Positions 32,893 through 41,650 of a DNA stretch of 64,000 nt are shown here, one piece after another. The notes under the pieces were generated by a model. The model did no database searches. It was given only the letters and a program-made list of their open reading frames with translations, and was not told the DNA's origin. Location: positions 42,290 to 106,289 of the forward strand of contig NZ_AUEE01000008.1 of assembly GCF_000425825.1 (NCBI RefSeq). The letters run 5' to 3'. Every line of letters starts with the position of its first letter. The stretch's first letter is position 1. The DNA is from Jeotgalicoccus marinus DSM 19772. Lineage in GTDB: Bacteria; Bacillota; Bacilli; Staphylococcales; Salinicoccaceae. Position numbers and translations under genes: made by a program.

Positions 32893-34044
32893 ATGATTGA
32901 ACAGCCTATAGTTGCCACTGTTATGTTGTTTGCACTACTTGCAGTCGGTGAATTAATTTCAATTTACACTAGAGCAAGAATACCGATGTTAATGACAGCC
33001 ATGGTCGGTTATTTAGTATTAACATGGATAGGTGTTTTTCCTGAAAATATTTTAGAACTTTCAACATTACCAGCACTAGGTGCCATTTTAATTGGGCCAT
33101 TAATTATACATATGGGAACTTTAATGCCAATCAGTACTTTAAAAAAGCAATGGCGAGCGGTTGTAATCTCCATAAGTGGTGTACTGGGTGCGCTCATACT
33201 CGTTTTGACTATCGTACCTTTAGTATTTGACTTTGAAACAGCGGCGAGTGGTATTGGGCCGATTTCAGGTGGGGTGGTTGCACTCCTAATTACAACAGAA
33301 AAACTTAATGAAATTGGCATGACGGCTATCATTGTTATTCCTGTCTTAATTGCAGCCATACAAACTCCAATTGGTATGCCATTAATTTCGTTCTTTTTAA
33401 AACGTTATGCTGGAAATTTTGTTAAAAATACAACAGCAACAAAAGCTGAAATAGATAGTCTTGAAGAAGAAGATCAGCCTGTAAGATTTAATATCTTTAA
33501 GAACAATATCATTCTTTTATTCACAATATTCCTCTTAGCTGCGATTGCAACAATATTAAGTGAATACACAGGTATTCATTACACCTTGTTCAGTTTAATC
33601 TTTGGTATATTGATGTTGAATGCAAAGTTATTTCCACAAGCTGTCCTACAAAAATCAAATTCATTTAGTTTCATGATGGTTGCTCTGATTTTTGTGGTAA
33701 TTGGTACAATGGGTGGAATCACACCACAAGATGTCGTAAATAATATACCACCCGTATTATTAATCTTAGTAACCGGTGTCGGTGGACTTGCGCTTGGTGG
33801 ATTTATTGCATCTAAGGCTGTTGGTTGGCACCCATTTAAGGGTATGCCTGTTGCTTTAACAGCTCTTGTTGGATTTCCTGGAGACTATATCATTTGTGAA
33901 GAAGTGTCTAGAAGTACTACAGATAACACAGTGGATCAACAACGCGTGTTTTCGGAAATTGTAACCCCAATGTTAATCGGTGGGTTTGTCACGGTCACCA
34001 TCGCATCTGTTGTTATTGCAACATTTGTAATGGGAATGCTATAA
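32893..34044 (+). CDS. Polytopic membrane protein, probable transporter
   Basis: 383 residues with about ten to eleven hydrophobic helices and short loops; no ATPase, no signal peptide. Repeated Gly/Pro-containing helix segments (LPALGAILIGPLIIHMG, AAIQTPIGMPLISFF, TALVGFPGDYII) resemble secondary carriers of the gluconate/glutamate-permease sort, but I do not recognise the exact family. ATG 32893 after GGAGGAT. The amidohydrolase gene follows 16 bp on, so it likely imports that enzyme's substrate, perhaps a dipeptide-like compound. This link is inferred from operon structure. Confidence 0.72.
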   Translation: MIEQPIVATVMLFALLAVGELISIYTRARIPMLMTAMVGYLVLTWIGVFPENILELSTLPALGAILIGPLIIHMGTLMPISTLKKQWRAVVISISGVLGALILVLTIVPLVFDFETAASGIGPISGGVVALLITTEKLNEIGMTAIIVIPVLIAAIQTPIGMPLISFFLKRYAGNFVKNTTATKAEIDSLEEEDQPVRFNIFKNNIILLFTIFLLAAIATILSEYTGIHYTLFSLIFGILMLNAKLFPQAVLQKSNSFSFMMVALIFVVIGTMGGITPQDVVNNIPPVLLILVTGVGGLALGGFIASKAVGWHPFKGMPVALTALVGFPGDYIICEEVSRSTTDNTVDQQRVFSEIVTPMLIGGFVTVTIASVVIATFVMGML

Positions 34045-34060
34045 AAAGGAGATTTTATTA

Positions 34061-35287
34061 ATGTCAAAAACTATCGTAAAAAATATTAATCTAATTGATG
34101 GATCGGGTTCAGATGTACAAAAAAACGTAAACGTTGTGATAGAAGATGGGAAATTCACACACATTACAAAAGAATACACAGAAACTGATGCGACGCTTAT
34201 CGACGGTCAAGGAAAGTATATGTTGCCTGGAATGATCGATGCTCATGTGCATTTATCTACTGAATTTAAACCATTAGCAGAACGTGTCGCTACACCATTT
34301 TCTTATAGTTTCTATGAAGCGATACAATATGCTGAAAGAACAATTGATGCGGGAGTGACAACAGTTAGAGACGCCCTAGGCAGTCCGCTTGGTTTTAAAC
34401 AAGCAATCAATGATGGGCTGGTTCGTGGGCCACGCATGCAAGTGTCTATTAATGCCTTATCTATTACAGGTGGTCATGGTGATGGATTAAACTATTCTGG
34501 TATTGATTTAAGTTTGGTAAGACCTTATGAAGGTATGCCGGACGGTATTGCAGATGGAGTGGAAGAAGTAAGAAAACGTACAAGAGAAATGCTAAGAGCT
34601 GGAGCAGATGTCATCAAAGTCATGGCAACTGGAGGCGTATCAAGTCCAACAGATCACCCTAAATTTACTCAGTATTCTCTAGAAGAACTAAAGGTCATTG
34701 TTGAAGAAGCAAAGTTTAGAAATGGTGTCAAAGTTATGGCGCATGCTCAAGGTTTAGAAGGAATTAAAAACTGTGTTGAAGCAGGTATTCATTCTATTGA
34801 ACATGGTATTTATTTAGATGATGAAGTGATTGAAAAGATGAAAGAAAAAGGCACGTATCTCGTACCAACATTACTTGCACCAGTATCAGTTATTGAGTTC
34901 GCAGATGAGTTAGGTATTTCAGAAGTTGGACTTAAAAAGTCTAAGGAAGTAATGGATGCCCATAGAGCAAGCTTTAAAAAAGCTTATGATGCAGGGGTGA
35001 ATATTGCTATGGGTACAGACGCAGGTGTGTTCAAACATGGTACGAACTTAAGAGAGCTTGAGCTGATGGTTGAAGCTGGAGCCACTCCGATGGACGCAAT
35101 TGTTATTTCGACAAAAAATGCAGCAGAATGTATGGAAATAGAAAATCTTGGACTTGTTCAAGAAGGATACATTGCTGACTTTATTCTGACAGACGGTAAT
35201 CCACTTGAAGATATTGGACTTCTTAAAGATAATGACCGAATTAAAGTTGTTGCCAAGGATGGGAAAATCCTTAAAAAAATTGTATAA
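34061..35287 (+). CDS. Amidohydrolase, imidazolonepropionase/prolidase-like
   Basis: 408 residues of the metal-dependent amidohydrolase superfamily. GMIDAHVHLS holds the first two metal histidines; VIKVMATGGVSSPTD supplies the bridging Lys; AHAQG and HSIEHG the next histidines; MGTDAGVFKHG the catalytic Asp. Sequence is closest to the group characterised as Xaa-Pro/Xaa-Arg dipeptidases (carboxypeptidase-type amidohydrolases). Cytoplasmic. AAAGGAG before ATG 34061. Cotranscribed with the preceding carrier and ended by a terminator. Substrate uncertain. Confidence 0.86.
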   Translation: MSKTIVKNINLIDGSGSDVQKNVNVVIEDGKFTHITKEYTETDATLIDGQGKYMLPGMIDAHVHLSTEFKPLAERVATPFSYSFYEAIQYAERTIDAGVTTVRDALGSPLGFKQAINDGLVRGPRMQVSINALSITGGHGDGLNYSGIDLSLVRPYEGMPDGIADGVEEVRKRTREMLRAGADVIKVMATGGVSSPTDHPKFTQYSLEELKVIVEEAKFRNGVKVMAHAQGLEGIKNCVEAGIHSIEHGIYLDDEVIEKMKEKGTYLVPTLLAPVSVIEFADELGISEVGLKKSKEVMDAHRASFKKAYDAGVNIAMGTDAGVFKHGTNLRELELMVEAGATPMDAIVISTKNAAECMEIENLGLVQEGYIADFILTDGNPLEDIGLLKDNDRIKVVAKDGKILKKIV

Positions 35288-35297
35288 AGATTCAAAT

Positions 35298-35320
35298 AGC
35301 CGCCCTTGGCGGCTTTTTTG
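35298..35320 (+). terminator. Terminator after the amidohydrolase
   Basis: 7-bp GC stem AGCCGCC/GGCGGCT (35298-35304 with 35308-35314), 3-nt loop, T6. Confidence 0.92.
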
Positions 35321-35387
35321 TTGCGTTGAAAAGTCGGGTGAGTTGCTATAACATAGTAAAAGTATAGTAGCAGAAGGGGGAGAAGGT

Positions 35388-36281
35388 ATGAAACTTAGAA
35401 ACACTTTGAAAAATATTCAGTTTGAAAAAATTCGTTTATCTTTGAATTCAAAGTTCACCGTGCAAACTTTAATTAATGTATTAACCATTATTGTCGGTTC
35501 GTTTTTATTTTCCATAGGTGTAAATAGTTTTATGATTGCCGGTAATTTAGGTGAAGGTGGATTTATTGGTATTTCTATTATTTTATACTACGCATTTGGT
35601 CTACCGACAGCCCTAACAAACTTAATTATGAACTTTGTGATTTTGATTATTGGTTTTAAGTTTTTAGGTAAACGTGCCATGTATTACACGATTTTTACCA
35701 TACCAATGACCTCCCTCGCACTTTGGATAACAGAAACCTGGCAAATTCAAACTGATGAAATACTGATCAATACTGTCTTTGGTGGGCTCTTTATAGGGAC
35801 AGGAATTGGGTTGATTATTCGTGTCGGGTCTACAACGGCAGGTACGACAATCTTAGCCAAGATGGCGAATAAGTTTTTAGATGTCAACGTATCTTATGCC
35901 TTACTGTTCTTTGATTTAATTGTTATCACGATTGGTTTAACTGTGATGAGCATTGAGCAAGTCTTGTTAACAGTAATCGCTTTATATGTAGCAACAAAAG
36001 TGATGGACTTCATTATAGAAGGTATGAATCCGAAAAAAGCAGTTACGATTATTTCTCAAAAACCGGATGTTGTGGCGAACTTAATCAATACAAAAATCAA
36101 CCGTGGAGTGACGATTTTAGATGGTCGTGGATACTATTCTAAAGAAGATAAAGACATTCTGTTTGTAGTCATCAACAAATCACAGCTCAATAGACTAAAA
36201 CGTCTAATTAAAGCGAATGATGATCAAGCCTTCGTTGTGGTGCATGATGTAAACAGTGTATTAGGTAACTACTTAATTTAG
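35388..36281 (+). CDS. YitT-family membrane protein
   Basis: 297 residues: five to six N-terminal helices (GVNSFMIAGNLGEGGFIGIS is the typical YitT motif; GLIIRVGSTTAGTTILAKM follows) and a C-terminal soluble DUF2179 domain (about 215-297: VTIISQKPDVVANLI, GVTILDGRGYYS, VVHDVNSVLG). Function of YitT proteins is unknown, though widespread in Bacillota. Possible starts: ATG 35388 with GGGGGAGAAGG upstream. Own terminator downstream. Confidence 0.88.
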   Translation: MKLRNTLKNIQFEKIRLSLNSKFTVQTLINVLTIIVGSFLFSIGVNSFMIAGNLGEGGFIGISIILYYAFGLPTALTNLIMNFVILIIGFKFLGKRAMYYTIFTIPMTSLALWITETWQIQTDEILINTVFGGLFIGTGIGLIIRVGSTTAGTTILAKMANKFLDVNVSYALLFFDLIVITIGLTVMSIEQVLLTVIALYVATKVMDFIIEGMNPKKAVTIISQKPDVVANLINTKINRGVTILDGRGYYSKEDKDILFVVINKSQLNRLKRLIKANDDQAFVVVHDVNSVLGNYLI

Positions 36282-36310
36282 ACGCATATTATTTTAAAAT
36301 AAATGTATAA

Positions 36311-36347
36311 AAAATCGTCCGCAAACGTTTGCGGACGATTTTTATGT
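36311..36347. terminator. Bidirectional terminator between yitT-like gene and GNAT gene
   Basis: Perfect 32-bp palindrome (36311-36342) flanked by A and T runs, between convergent genes. Confidence 0.93.
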
Positions 36348-36350
36348 CAT

Positions 36351-36779
36351 TTAGTACTTTAAATGACGATCGTACAAATAGACAATGACGTTCTCATTTT
36401 CAGCAATGATGCTGAAGCCTTTATACTGTAGCCAAGTTTTCGAAAACGTTGTGCGATAGTAAACGTGGGAAAGTATATAAATCTTACTGACTTCATGGGT
36501 ACATTCTAAATATTTATCAATTAGCTTTGAACCAAATCCCTGGTTAGGTAATGCGGCATGGAGAATGATTTCGGATATGTATTGATTATTTGTACCATCG
36601 CCATTCGACCTCATAAGGGCAACAAGTTTACCTTTTTGTCGTAGTGTAATGACAAAATCTGAGTTTATAATGTCTGCTCTGAGTTTATTATAATCACTAT
36701 ATAAATCACCACCACCAGAAGTGTACAGTTCCCTAACATCATCTAGTGTGATCAGTTTATCAGTTGATATCGTATCCAT
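36351..36779 (-). CDS. GNAT-like acetyltransferase
   Basis: 142 residues from ATG 36779 (AGAGGTG upstream; a GTG at 36788 overlaps it). Acetyl-CoA loop in ALPNQGFGSKLIDKYL, preceded by ISEIILH, then a YKGFSIIAENENVIVYLYD end. The fold is a small GNAT; substrate unknown. Single gene, divergent from the 5-oxoproline cluster. Confidence 0.8.
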   Translation of the reverse strand: MDTISTDKLITLDDVRELYTSGGGDLYSDYNKLRADIINSDFVITLRQKGKLVALMRSNGDGTNNQYISEIILHAALPNQGFGSKLIDKYLECTHEVSKIYILSHVYYRTTFSKTWLQYKGFSIIAENENVIVYLYDRHLKY

Positions 36780-36922
36780 ATTCTTCACCTCTAAATTATC
36801 AATAATACAGCTGATTTGAGAATGTTCTAATATTGAAAGAAATCAGCTGGTTGTTTATAATCATAACTGTATGCGGTTACATTTAAAAGAAAAATTAAAT
36901 TATTCAGAAAAAGGTGAGCGAT

Positions 36923-37357
36923 TTGGAACTTCAGCTACAGTTGTATTTTTACCATAAAGAGATTGAACAATCTCCAGAGTACGTGTTTAGCGTTCTAAAA
37001 GACGATCAAGAAATCATTGACAGAGTACAAAAACTAACAGCAATTACTTATAATTCAGACGTTACAAATCAAAGATCAGTCGGAACAGAGGGAATATTAG
37101 TATACAATGAGGCTAATATTAATACAGAAGTAATATTTTACACAGATAATCGTCGACTTGAGTTTGAATCATACGTCCCAGCGGGTAGATTATGGACAAT
37201 GGTTAATATTGTACCGGTTGAAGGTCGCTCTGAGTTAACCATTTCGACGAAACTTATTACGGATTCTCCAGTAAGTTTTGCACTTTATGCCTTAAAGATT
37301 CCTAGAGTTAAGAAACAATTCAATGACATTGTAGGACGTTTAGAAGCGGGGGAATAA
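36923..37357 (+). CDS. Uncharacterised protein at the head of the 5-oxoproline operon
   Basis: 144 residues from TTG 36923 (AAGGTG 6 nt before; a GTG at 36914 is in the Shine-Dalgarno and less likely). Alternation of polar helix (SPEYVFSVLKDDQEIIDRV) and strand-like segments (LVYNEANINTEVIFYT, RRLEFESYVP, RSELTISTKLI) recalls a START/SRPBCC-type lipid or cofactor-binding fold, but I cannot assign a family. Located 7 bp before pxpB, so it is part of the pxp operon. Possibly a stabilising or ligand-binding accessory. Confidence 0.62.
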   Translation: MELQLQLYFYHKEIEQSPEYVFSVLKDDQEIIDRVQKLTAITYNSDVTNQRSVGTEGILVYNEANINTEVIFYTDNRRLEFESYVPAGRLWTMVNIVPVEGRSELTISTKLITDSPVSFALYALKIPRVKKQFNDIVGRLEAGE

Positions 37358-37364
37358 TTGTACT

Positions 37365-38093
37365 ATGAGAGTTCAGCAGTATGCAGAGGATGCTTTAACA
37401 GTTACGTTTGGTCAAGATATTGACGAGACCATCAATACTCAGCTTGTGCAGCTAAAAGAAAAATTTGTTGAGCTAGATTTTGAAGGGGTTCTGGATATTG
37501 TTATATCCTATACCAGTTTAATTATTTATTTTGATGTTTTACGAGCGGATGTTAAGGCGATGAAATCAGCCTTAGAAGAAATGAAGCAAGAAGAATTATC
37601 GACCACACCATCAAGTTATAAGGTCGTTGAGATACCTGTGTGTTATGGCGGTAAATTTGGTCCTGATATCAAAAAATTTGAAAAATCTGGATTGTCTGAA
37701 ACTGACGTCATAGAACTACATAGCAACAAAGAGTATTTAGTATATATGCTCGGTTTTATGCCGGGCTTTCCTTATTTAGGTGGCCTAGACAAAAGGCTTT
37801 ATAAAGATCGATTGGATTCACCTAGAACACGTATTCCAGCAGGTTCTGTTGGTATTGGTGGGCAACAGACAGGAATGTATCCATTTACTTCACCAGGAGG
37901 CTGGAACTTATTGGGACGTACCCCAATTCCCCTCTACGATAAAAACCGAGATCACGCTATATTGTATGAAGCAGGGGATCGTATTGTCTATAAGGCGATT
38001 GATGAAGACGAATATTATCGGTTAGAACAGGCCTATTATGATGGGGCGTACGAAGTTAAAGTTATCGACAGAGGTGAAGCAAATGACGATTAA
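37365..38093 (+). CDS. pxpB: 5-oxoprolinase subunit B (KipI family)
   Basis: 242 residues. PxpB, PxpA and PxpC together hydrolyse 5-oxo-L-proline to glutamate with ATP. Family motifs: VEIPVCYGGKFGPDIK, then MLGFMPGFPYLGGLD and RIPAGSVGIGGQQTGMYPF. The B. subtilis homologue KipI also inhibits the kinase KinA, an effect not expected here. ATG 37365; stop overlaps pxpC start by 11 bp. Cytoplasmic. Confidence 0.95.
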   Translation: MRVQQYAEDALTVTFGQDIDETINTQLVQLKEKFVELDFEGVLDIVISYTSLIIYFDVLRADVKAMKSALEEMKQEELSTTPSSYKVVEIPVCYGGKFGPDIKKFEKSGLSETDVIELHSNKEYLVYMLGFMPGFPYLGGLDKRLYKDRLDSPRTRIPAGSVGIGGQQTGMYPFTSPGGWNLLGRTPIPLYDKNRDHAILYEAGDRIVYKAIDEDEYYRLEQAYYDGAYEVKVIDRGEANDD

Positions 38094-39078
38094 GATTACT
38101 GAGCCAGGACTGTTTACAACAGTGCAAGATTTAGGTAGAAGAGGCTATGAGTCTTATGGTTTTTCTCCAGCAGGCGCTATGGATTATAGAAGTTACTGTC
38201 TAGCAAATGCTTTAGTTGGTAACGATTTTACAAAAGCGACTATAGAGATGACTTTCCAAGGTATACAATTTACTGTACTTAAGAAAACAACAATCGCAAC
38301 TGCCGGCGCCTCGATGAACCTAACAGTAAATAATCAGCCGTACAGAATTGGTACGATTATCGACTTGGATAAAGGAGACCAAGTCGTTTTTGGTAGTGTG
38401 GAAAGTGGCGTTAGAACTTATGTCGCTTTTACAGGTGGATTAGATTTACCTAGTGAACTTGGTAGTTATGCGACACATACGAGAAGTGGAATTGGTGGAT
38501 ACAAGGGACGAGTCCTTCAATCAGGTGATATCCTAAAAACTATTGGCGGTCATGCTGACATTCCTTTGTTAGAAGTAGATGAAGCAATAGAGACGCATGA
38601 AGTTGAAGAAATACGTGTCATACTCGGCCAAGAAAGTGAACGCTTTAATACCGAATACCAAAATTTGTTTAAGTCATCTGAGTATACGGTTTCTAAAGAT
38701 ACGGACCGTATGGGTGCGAGGTTAGAAGGTCCAGCTATCAAATCGGATAATGGGCACGATATTTTAAGTGCACCGACCCAATTTGGTAGCATTCAAATCC
38801 CTAAAAATGGACAGCCGATCATTCTTCTAGCAGACAGACAAACAGCAGGTGGATACACTAAAATTGCCACCGTTGCTAAAGTCGATCTACCCAAAATTGC
38901 TCAGAAGCAACCTGGGGATAAAATTCGTTTTAAAGAGATTAGCATCGAAAGTGCAAGTGCGCTCTACAAGGAAAGTTTAGAGCAGTTACAAAACAAGGTC
39001 GATTTAGTACCATCAAAAGATTTTGAAGCAGTAAGAAGAACAGATGCCAATAGCGTGTCGAAATTAATTGGAGGATAA
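38083..39078 (+). CDS. pxpC: 5-oxoprolinase subunit C (KipA family)
   Basis: 331 residues with the typical N-terminal TVQDLGRRGYESYGFSPAGAMD and ILLADRQTAGGYTKIATV near the C-terminus. Binds PxpB to form the ATPase half of 5-oxoprolinase. ATG 38083 follows GAGGTGAAGC; longer in-frame starts within pxpB lack a Shine-Dalgarno. accB begins 3 bp after its stop. Confidence 0.95.
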   Translation: MTIKITEPGLFTTVQDLGRRGYESYGFSPAGAMDYRSYCLANALVGNDFTKATIEMTFQGIQFTVLKKTTIATAGASMNLTVNNQPYRIGTIIDLDKGDQVVFGSVESGVRTYVAFTGGLDLPSELGSYATHTRSGIGGYKGRVLQSGDILKTIGGHADIPLLEVDEAIETHEVEEIRVILGQESERFNTEYQNLFKSSEYTVSKDTDRMGARLEGPAIKSDNGHDILSAPTQFGSIQIPKNGQPIILLADRQTAGGYTKIATVAKVDLPKIAQKQPGDKIRFKEISIESASALYKESLEQLQNKVDLVPSKDFEAVRRTDANSVSKLIGG

Positions 39079-39081
39079 GTC

Positions 39082-39510
39082 ATGAATTATAAAGATATAA
39101 AGAAATTAGTGAAACTCTTAAAAGAGGAAGATTTATCAGTTTTAAGTTTTTCAGATGAAAGTACTTCTATTCATCTAGAAAGAAATATGAGTAATGGTGT
39201 GGTTAGTGCAACTAGCACATCTGCTTCAACTGACACGAGTGCAAATGAAGAAAGTTCTGATTTACTAGAAATCAAAGCGTCGCAACTTGGCACATTTTTC
39301 ATTAACAAAGATGAGAACAGCGAGGAAACATTTGTTGCTGTTGGTGATACAGTACAAAAAGGTGATCAAGTTGGCTTTATAGAAGCAATGAAAGTATTTA
39401 ATGACGTGAAAAGTGATGTTGCTGGTACCGTTGAAGAAATTTTAGTATCCAATGGAGATACTGTTGAATTTGGTGATGTGTTGATTCGCTTACGTCCAGA
39501 AGGAGCATGA
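39082..39510 (+). CDS. accB: Biotin carboxyl carrier protein
   Basis: 142 residues. C-terminal biotinyl domain about 70-142 with EAMKVF; Lys104 is the biotin site (EAMK rather than the more usual EAMKM/EVMKL). A Ser/Thr/Glu-rich linker precedes it (residues about 40-62). The N-terminal part resembles the AccB start MNYKDIKKLVKLLKEED. Genes for carboxyltransferase subunits are not in the operon. In other staphylococci and related species the same accBC pair lies inside pxp clusters. Whether this carrier works in fatty acid synthesis or with PxpABC is unresolved. Confidence 0.9.
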   Translation: MNYKDIKKLVKLLKEEDLSVLSFSDESTSIHLERNMSNGVVSATSTSASTDTSANEESSDLLEIKASQLGTFFINKDENSEETFVAVGDTVQKGDQVGFIEAMKVFNDVKSDVAGTVEEILVSNGDTVEFGDVLIRLRPEGA

Positions 39511-39513
39511 GTT

Positions 39514-40860
39514 ATGAGAAAAGTGTTAATTGCTAACCGCGGAGAAATTGCAGTTCGTATTATAAGAACTTTAAAAGAAATGAATATTAAGAGTGTCGCG
39601 ATTTACTCAGACGGTGACCGAGATAGCTTGCATGTTGCCTTGGCAGACGAAGCATATTGCATCGGTGGACCAAAGAGTGCTGATAGCTACTTGAACATTG
39701 ACCGTATTTTACAAGCTGCGACGGTCAGTGAATCAGATGCGATTCATCCTGGTTACGGGTTTTTATCGGAAACACCTGAATTCGCAAAACGTGCTGAGGA
39801 AGCGGGGTTCATTTTCATTGGGCCTGATGCGTCGACGATGGAAAAAATGGGTGATAAGGCGATGGCTCGTCAGACAATGGATGAGGCTGGAGTGCCTGTC
39901 ATACCGGGTAGTGAGGGTGTCGTAGATTCGATTGAGTCGGTAAAAGCTATTGCTAACGAAGTGACATACCCAATTGTAATCAAGGCCGTATCCGGCGGTG
40001 GCGGTAAAGGCATGCGTTTTGCTTTTAATGATGATGATGTCGATAAATTGTACAATCAAGCGAAGAAGGAAGCTAAAAGTTCTTTTAATGATGACCGGTT
40101 ATATGTTGAAAAATATATTCCAAAAGCGAGACACATTGAAATTCAGGTTATCGGTGATGGTAAAGGTGAAGCGGTGCATTTATTTGAAAGAGATTGCTCG
40201 ATTCAAAGAAATAATCAGAAGCTTCTAGAAGAGGCGCCAGCGACAATATTAAGTGAAAAAGAGCGAGCTGACATTACGGAAACTACACGTCAAGCAATCG
40301 CAAAACTGAAATACCGTGGAGCTGGAACGATTGAATACTTATATGTACCAGAAGAGAAGCGTTTTTACTTCATTGAGATGAATACGAGAGTTCAAGTGGA
40401 ACATACCGTATCTGAAGCGGTGACAGGCATCGATATCATTAAGTCACAGATTAACGTGGCATTCGATGGAGAAATTGGTTTTACTCAAGATGAAGTGCAG
40501 TTGTCTGGTCACGCTATTGAAGCACGAATTAATGCAGAAGACCCGGCTAACAATTTCTTGCCTTCGCCTGGTAAAATCGAAAAACTTCACTATGGCATGG
40601 GTCGGAATGTCAGAGTGGACAGTCACATCTATTCGGGTTATGTGATTCCACCTTTTTACGATTCGATGATTGCAAAAATAATTGTAACTGCAAATAATCG
40701 TACTGATGCTCTAGATAAGTTGAAGTTAGTCTTAGGTGAAACAGTAATTGAACCAATTAAAACAAATTTGAATTTACAGTATTTCTTGGCTGGACATCCG
40801 AAAGTGCATGCCAACGACTACGATATTAAATTTATTCATAAGGAGAACATCATTGATTAA
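39514..40860 (+). CDS. accC: Biotin carboxylase
   Basis: 448-residue ATP-grasp enzyme that carboxylates biotin on AccB with bicarbonate and ATP. KVLIANRGEIAVRIIRTLKE at the start, HPGYGFLSE, glycine-rich AVSGGGGKGMRF, QVIGDG, FIEMNTRVQVEHTVSEAVTG and GHAIEARINAEDP are all intact. Length normal. 3 bp after accB. Paired with accB in the pxp operon with no accA/accD nearby. Confidence 0.95.
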   Translation: MRKVLIANRGEIAVRIIRTLKEMNIKSVAIYSDGDRDSLHVALADEAYCIGGPKSADSYLNIDRILQAATVSESDAIHPGYGFLSETPEFAKRAEEAGFIFIGPDASTMEKMGDKAMARQTMDEAGVPVIPGSEGVVDSIESVKAIANEVTYPIVIKAVSGGGGKGMRFAFNDDDVDKLYNQAKKEAKSSFNDDRLYVEKYIPKARHIEIQVIGDGKGEAVHLFERDCSIQRNNQKLLEEAPATILSEKERADITETTRQAIAKLKYRGAGTIEYLYVPEEKRFYFIEMNTRVQVEHTVSEAVTGIDIIKSQINVAFDGEIGFTQDEVQLSGHAIEARINAEDPANNFLPSPGKIEKLHYGMGRNVRVDSHIYSGYVIPPFYDSMIAKIIVTANNRTDALDKLKLVLGETVIEPIKTNLNLQYFLAGHPKVHANDYDIKFIHKENIID

Positions 40861-40871
40861 GGAGGATTCAC

Positions 40872-41636
40872 ATGTCTGAGTTAACAATAGATTTAAATGC
40901 TGATTTAGGTGAAAGTTATGGTAATTACAAGATCGGCAATGACGCTGAAATTATTCCTTTGATTTCATCTGCTAACGTCGCTTGTGGCTTTCATGCAGGA
41001 GATCCGAGTGTGATGATTGAGACAATTAAACGCATTAAAGAATCTGGGACAACTGGAATTGGAGCCCATCCTGGTTATTTAGATTTGATGGGCTTTGGTC
41101 GTCGATTTATGAAATTATCTGACGATGAAGTGCATGCCTTGGTACTTTATCAATTATCTGCACTGGATGGTTTAGCGAAGACTTATGGCATGGAACTAAA
41201 TCATGTGAAACCTCACGGCGCGCTTTACAATGCAACGTTTACAGATGCACACCTCGCTGATGTGATTGCTGGTGCAGTTAATGACTTTAATCCTAATTTA
41301 AAATTAATGGGCTTAGCGAATAATAACCTAGTGAAAAGTGGAGAAAAGCTTGGTTTAAATGTTGTGCATGAGGTATTTGCAGACAGAGCCTACAAGGATG
41401 ACGGTACATTAGTGTCACGTTCAAAAGAAGGTGCAATGATTACAGATAGTGAAAGCGCAGTCTCTAGGGTGCTACGCATGATTACTGAAGGTAAGGTTGA
41501 AAGCATCAATGGCAAAGACATAGATATTAAAGCAGATAGTATCTGTGTCCATGGTGATGGTGCCAAAGCATTAGAATTTGTTAAAGAGATAAGAAAACAA
41601 TTACAGGAGAAAGGTGTTACTATCGATACGATGTAA
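40872..41636 (+). CDS. pxpA: 5-oxoprolinase subunit A (LamB/YcsF)
   Basis: 254 residues; PxpA is the subunit that opens the 5-oxoproline ring after phosphorylation by PxpBC. Signature IDLNADLGESYGNYKIGND, then ANVACGFHAGDPSVM, GAHPGYLDLMGFGRR, HVKPHGALYN and EVFADRAYKDDGTLVSR. ATG 40872 after AGGAGG. Followed by the Nramp-like carrier and ycsI. Confidence 0.96.
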   Translation: MSELTIDLNADLGESYGNYKIGNDAEIIPLISSANVACGFHAGDPSVMIETIKRIKESGTTGIGAHPGYLDLMGFGRRFMKLSDDEVHALVLYQLSALDGLAKTYGMELNHVKPHGALYNATFTDAHLADVIAGAVNDFNPNLKLMGLANNNLVKSGEKLGLNVVHEVFADRAYKDDGTLVSRSKEGAMITDSESAVSRVLRMITEGKVESINGKDIDIKADSICVHGDGAKALEFVKEIRKQLQEKGVTIDTM

Positions 41637-41650
41637 GAAGAGGTGAAATT

